64,000 nucleotides of DNA from NCBI GenBank assembly GCA_964634385.1, contig CAZWIZ010000001.1, forward strand, positions 100,721 to 164,720, given 5' to 3'. Positions 62,155-64,000 of the stretch are shown piece by piece. This DNA is from JAFGXW01 sp964634385 (GTDB lineage Bacteria > Bacillota_I > Bacilli_A > Izemoplasmatales > Izemoplasmataceae). The position numbers and the translations under genes were made by a program. Numbering within the stretch: position 1 is the stretch's first letter; each line of letters starts with the position of its first letter. The notes under the pieces are model-generated. The model was not told where the DNA came from. It made no database searches and worked only from the letters and a program-made list of their open reading frames with translations.

Positions 62155-62956
62155 CCAATGTCATCATGACTGCAAACCCAACCATAGCTCCAATTGTTGC
62201 TATTTTTGTTGTTTCCATCATTTGAGATTCTGGAATTAATTCTTCGATTACCACATAAATCATAGCTCCTGCTGCAAAACTTAAAGCATATGGCAATGAA
62301 TTCCTCATTGCTATTGCTAATAATGCACCAACAACACCCGCAATAGGTTCTACTATTCCACTAAGTTGTCCAATCATAAATGCTTTTTTACTACTCATAC
62401 CTTCTCTCCTCAAGGGCACACTAACTGCTAAACCTTCTGGAAAGTTTTGAAGTCCAATTCCAATAGTTAATGCAATCGCTCCACCAATAGCTGCAGTTGC
62501 AGCAACACTAGAATCAAAAGCTACAGCAGCATATCCAAACGCAACTCCAACAGCTAATCCCTCAGGAATATTATGAAGAGTAATTGCTAAAACAAGTAAT
62601 ACACTTCTATGCCAAGATGAGTTCACCCCTTCTTGATGATGACTCATAACATGCATATGAGGTAAAAATTTATCAACTAACAATAAAAATAAACCTCCAC
62701 ATAGAAATCCAATAACTGCTGGTACCCAAGGAATCATTCCAAGCTCATCAGCTAAATCAATACTTGGACTTAATAAACTCCAAAAAGAAGCAGCTATCAT
62801 AACTCCCGCACTAAAACCTAGTAATCCATTAAATAATTTCTTTGAAATATTCTTAAATGGAAAAACTAAAGAAGCACCTAATGCAGTAATTGCATAAGTG
62901 AATAGTGTCCCAATTAATGCAGCTAAAATAGGATTTTCGTAAATCCAATTAATCAT
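62138..62956 (-). CDS. ZIP-family metal transporter
   Basis: 272 aa, about eight membrane spans. Signature HNIPEGLAVGVAFG in TM4 and FPEGLAVSVPL in TM5 are the paired metal-coordinating motifs of ZupT/GufA-type ZIP proteins; HMHVMSHHQ in the preceding loop adds histidines. Imports Zn2+ or other divalent metals. GAGGGTGAGC precedes the ATG. It follows fba by 11 nt. Confidence 0.9.
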   Translation of the reverse strand: MINWIYENPILAALIGTLFTYAITALGASLVFPFKNISKKLFNGLLGFSAGVMIAASFWSLLSPSIDLADELGMIPWVPAVIGFLCGGLFLLLVDKFLPHMHVMSHHQEGVNSSWHRSVLLVLAITLHNIPEGLAVGVAFGYAAVAFDSSVAATAAIGGAIALTIGIGLQNFPEGLAVSVPLRREGMSSKKAFMIGQLSGIVEPIAGVVGALLAIAMRNSLPYALSFAAGAMIYVVIEELIPESQMMETTKIATIGAMVGFAVMMTLDVALG

Positions 62957-62967
62957 AAGCTCACCCT

Positions 62968-63834
62968 CTATGCTTTATTATTTGATCCAAATAAAGTTAT
63001 TTTTTCTTTTACAATATCAACTATTGCTTGTGTTCCTGGAGCAAGCAATTTACGAGGATCAAATCCTTTACCTTCTAAATCTTTTCCAGCTTCAATATAT
63101 TTTCTAGTAGCGTCAGCAAATACTAATTGACATTCTGTATTAACATTAATTTTAGATACACCCAAAGCGATTGCTTCTCTAACCATATCATTCGGTATTC
63201 CTGTTCCACCATGTAAAACTAAAGGCATATTTCCTGTAATTTTTTGTATTTGTTTTAATACATCTAATCTCAATCCTTGCCAATTTTCAGGATATTTTCC
63301 ATGAATATTTCCAATTCCAGCAGCCAAAAAGTCAATTCCTAAATTTGCAATCATTTTACACTCGTTAGGATCAGCAACTTCTCCACCACCTATAACACCA
63401 TCTTCTTCGCCACCTATTGCTCCAACTTCAGCTTCAACACTAATTCCTTTTTCACGAGCAAATTTAACAATATCTTTTGTTTTTTCGATATTTTCATCAA
63501 TATCATAATGTGATCCATCAAACATTACACTACTAAATCCAGCTTCAATACATTCTTTTGCTCCTTCAAAACTACCATGATCTAAATGAAGAGCTACAGG
63601 TACTGTAATATTTAGAAAATCCATAATTCCTTCAACCATACTAACAACCGTTTTGTATCCCATCATATATTTAGCAGCACCTTCTGATACTCCTAAAATT
63701 ACTGGTGAATTTAATTCTTCAGCAGCAAGTAAAACCGCTTTAATCCATTCCATGTTATTAATATTAAAATGTCCAATAGCGTATTTTCCTTTTCTCGCTT
63801 TAATAAGCATTTCTTTTGCAGGTACTAGTCCCAT
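62968..63834 (-). CDS. fba: Fructose-bisphosphate aldolase, class II
   Basis: 288 aa. Zinc ligands in ALHLDHGSFEG, GNIHGKYP and VLHGGTGIP; substrate segment GVSKINVNTECQ; start LVPAKEMLIKARKGKYAIGHFNINN. Splits fructose-1,6-bisphosphate. Short Firmicutes form. AGGAGG precedes the ATG. Confidence 0.94.
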   Translation of the reverse strand: MGLVPAKEMLIKARKGKYAIGHFNINNMEWIKAVLLAAEELNSPVILGVSEGAAKYMMGYKTVVSMVEGIMDFLNITVPVALHLDHGSFEGAKECIEAGFSSVMFDGSHYDIDENIEKTKDIVKFAREKGISVEAEVGAIGGEEDGVIGGGEVADPNECKMIANLGIDFLAAGIGNIHGKYPENWQGLRLDVLKQIQKITGNMPLVLHGGTGIPNDMVREAIALGVSKINVNTECQLVFADATRKYIEAGKDLEGKGFDPRKLLAPGTQAIVDIVKEKITLFGSNNKA

Positions 63835-63869
63835 TTTTATTCCTCCTAAATTTTAATAAAATCATTATT

Positions 63870-63898
63870 ATTATACATTAATAGCTTTTAAATGTAAA
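63870..63898 (-). promoter_or_regulatory. Promoter of fba
   Basis: Minus strand: -35 TTTACA (63898-63893), 17-nt spacer, -10 TATAAT (63875-63870), about 35 nt before the start codon. Confidence 0.78.
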
Positions 63899-63935
63899 CT
63901 AATCAGCCTTATAATGTCAATATAAATCATTGCAA

Positions 63936-63961
63936 AAAAAACACCGCAAATGCGGTGTTTA
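63936..63961 (-). terminator. Terminator of the gene entering from the right edge
   Basis: Minus-strand AAACACCGCA / TGCGGTGTTT hairpin with loop of two bases and a T8 run; it touches the stop codon at 63959. Confidence 0.88.
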
Positions 63962-64000
63962 TTTACCTGACACAACTAAAGACTTAATTCTTATTGATGG
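63959..64000 (-). CDS. 3' end of an unidentified gene
   Basis: Only the last 13 codons are in the window, reading PSIRIKSLVVSGK then TAA, followed directly by a strong terminator. Too short to identify. Confidence 0.5.
   Translation of the reverse strand, partial: PSIRIKSLVVSGK

Overview
This is a 64 kb chromosomal window from a very AT-rich, low-GC Gram-positive-type bacterium. Several reading frames end in TGA (oraE, parA, fumarase alpha), so TGA is a stop and the code is the standard bacterial one. Compact genes, a strictly anaerobic amino-acid-fermenting gene set, a multimeric [FeFe] hydrogenase and the lack of any TGA recoding fit an anaerobic Firmicute or a Mollicutes relative of the Izemoplasma/Acholeplasma kind. 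That placement is inference; no 16S rRNA gene is present.

Layout. 1-3625: start of the S10 ribosomal operon (minus strand: rpsJ, rplC, rplD, rplW, rplB, rpsS, rplV cut by the window edge) behind a strong promoter and a structured leader. 3820-16961: a CRP/FNR regulator convergent with a large minus-strand catabolic operon: ord, a decayed membrane-protein gene, ortA, ortB, oraS, oraE, a MutL/GlmL-like reactivase, orr, alr, arcA, arcB, arcC. Together they convert arginine to ornithine with ATP gain, then ornithine to acetyl-CoA plus alanine. 17132-22971: indolepyruvate:ferredoxin oxidoreductase (iorAB), surE, a GltS-type glutamate:Na+ symporter and an unknown gene. 23189-25094: a 14-gene tRNA cluster with a degenerate duplicate of the 3' half of tRNA-Phe and its terminator. 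25140-26893: a MazG-like pyrophosphohydrolase, then a gene-poor stretch with an insertion-sequence remnant.

26893-34642: an origin-type neighbourhood (DUF951, mscS, parB, parA, two paralogous membrane proteins, rsmG, mnmG), with a perfect inverted pair of consensus DnaA boxes beside parA. 34763-37259: an OmpR-type two-component system. 37300-39749: Cof-type HAD phosphatase, ArsR regulator with a visible operator, SRP RNA, tadA, tdk. 40043-46852: a nine-gene [FeFe]-hydrogenase operon in which the NuoE-, NuoF- and HydA-type subunits enclose a signalling-like module (two DRTGG proteins, two GHKL ATPases, one PHP protein). 46913-49852: rpmE, two-subunit fumarase, malic enzyme. 49898-54529: a beta-propeller membrane protein with a LytTR regulator, maf and an MFS transporter. 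54675-58858: tilS-hpt-ftsH-rqcP, a conserved Firmicutes cluster. 58921-64000: a zinc-type solute-binding lipoprotein, lysS, an unknown acidic protein, a ZIP transporter, fba, and the last 13 codons of one more gene.

How the parts fit: the arginine/ornithine operon, iorAB, malic enzyme and fumarase point to amino-acid and organic-acid fermentation. The hydrogenase is a natural sink for the NADH and reduced ferredoxin produced. The alanine racemase inside the ornithine operon makes sense because the OrtAB thiolase releases D-alanine. A repeated architectural feature is an 8-nt stop/start overlap (often ATGAATAA) at eleven gene junctions.
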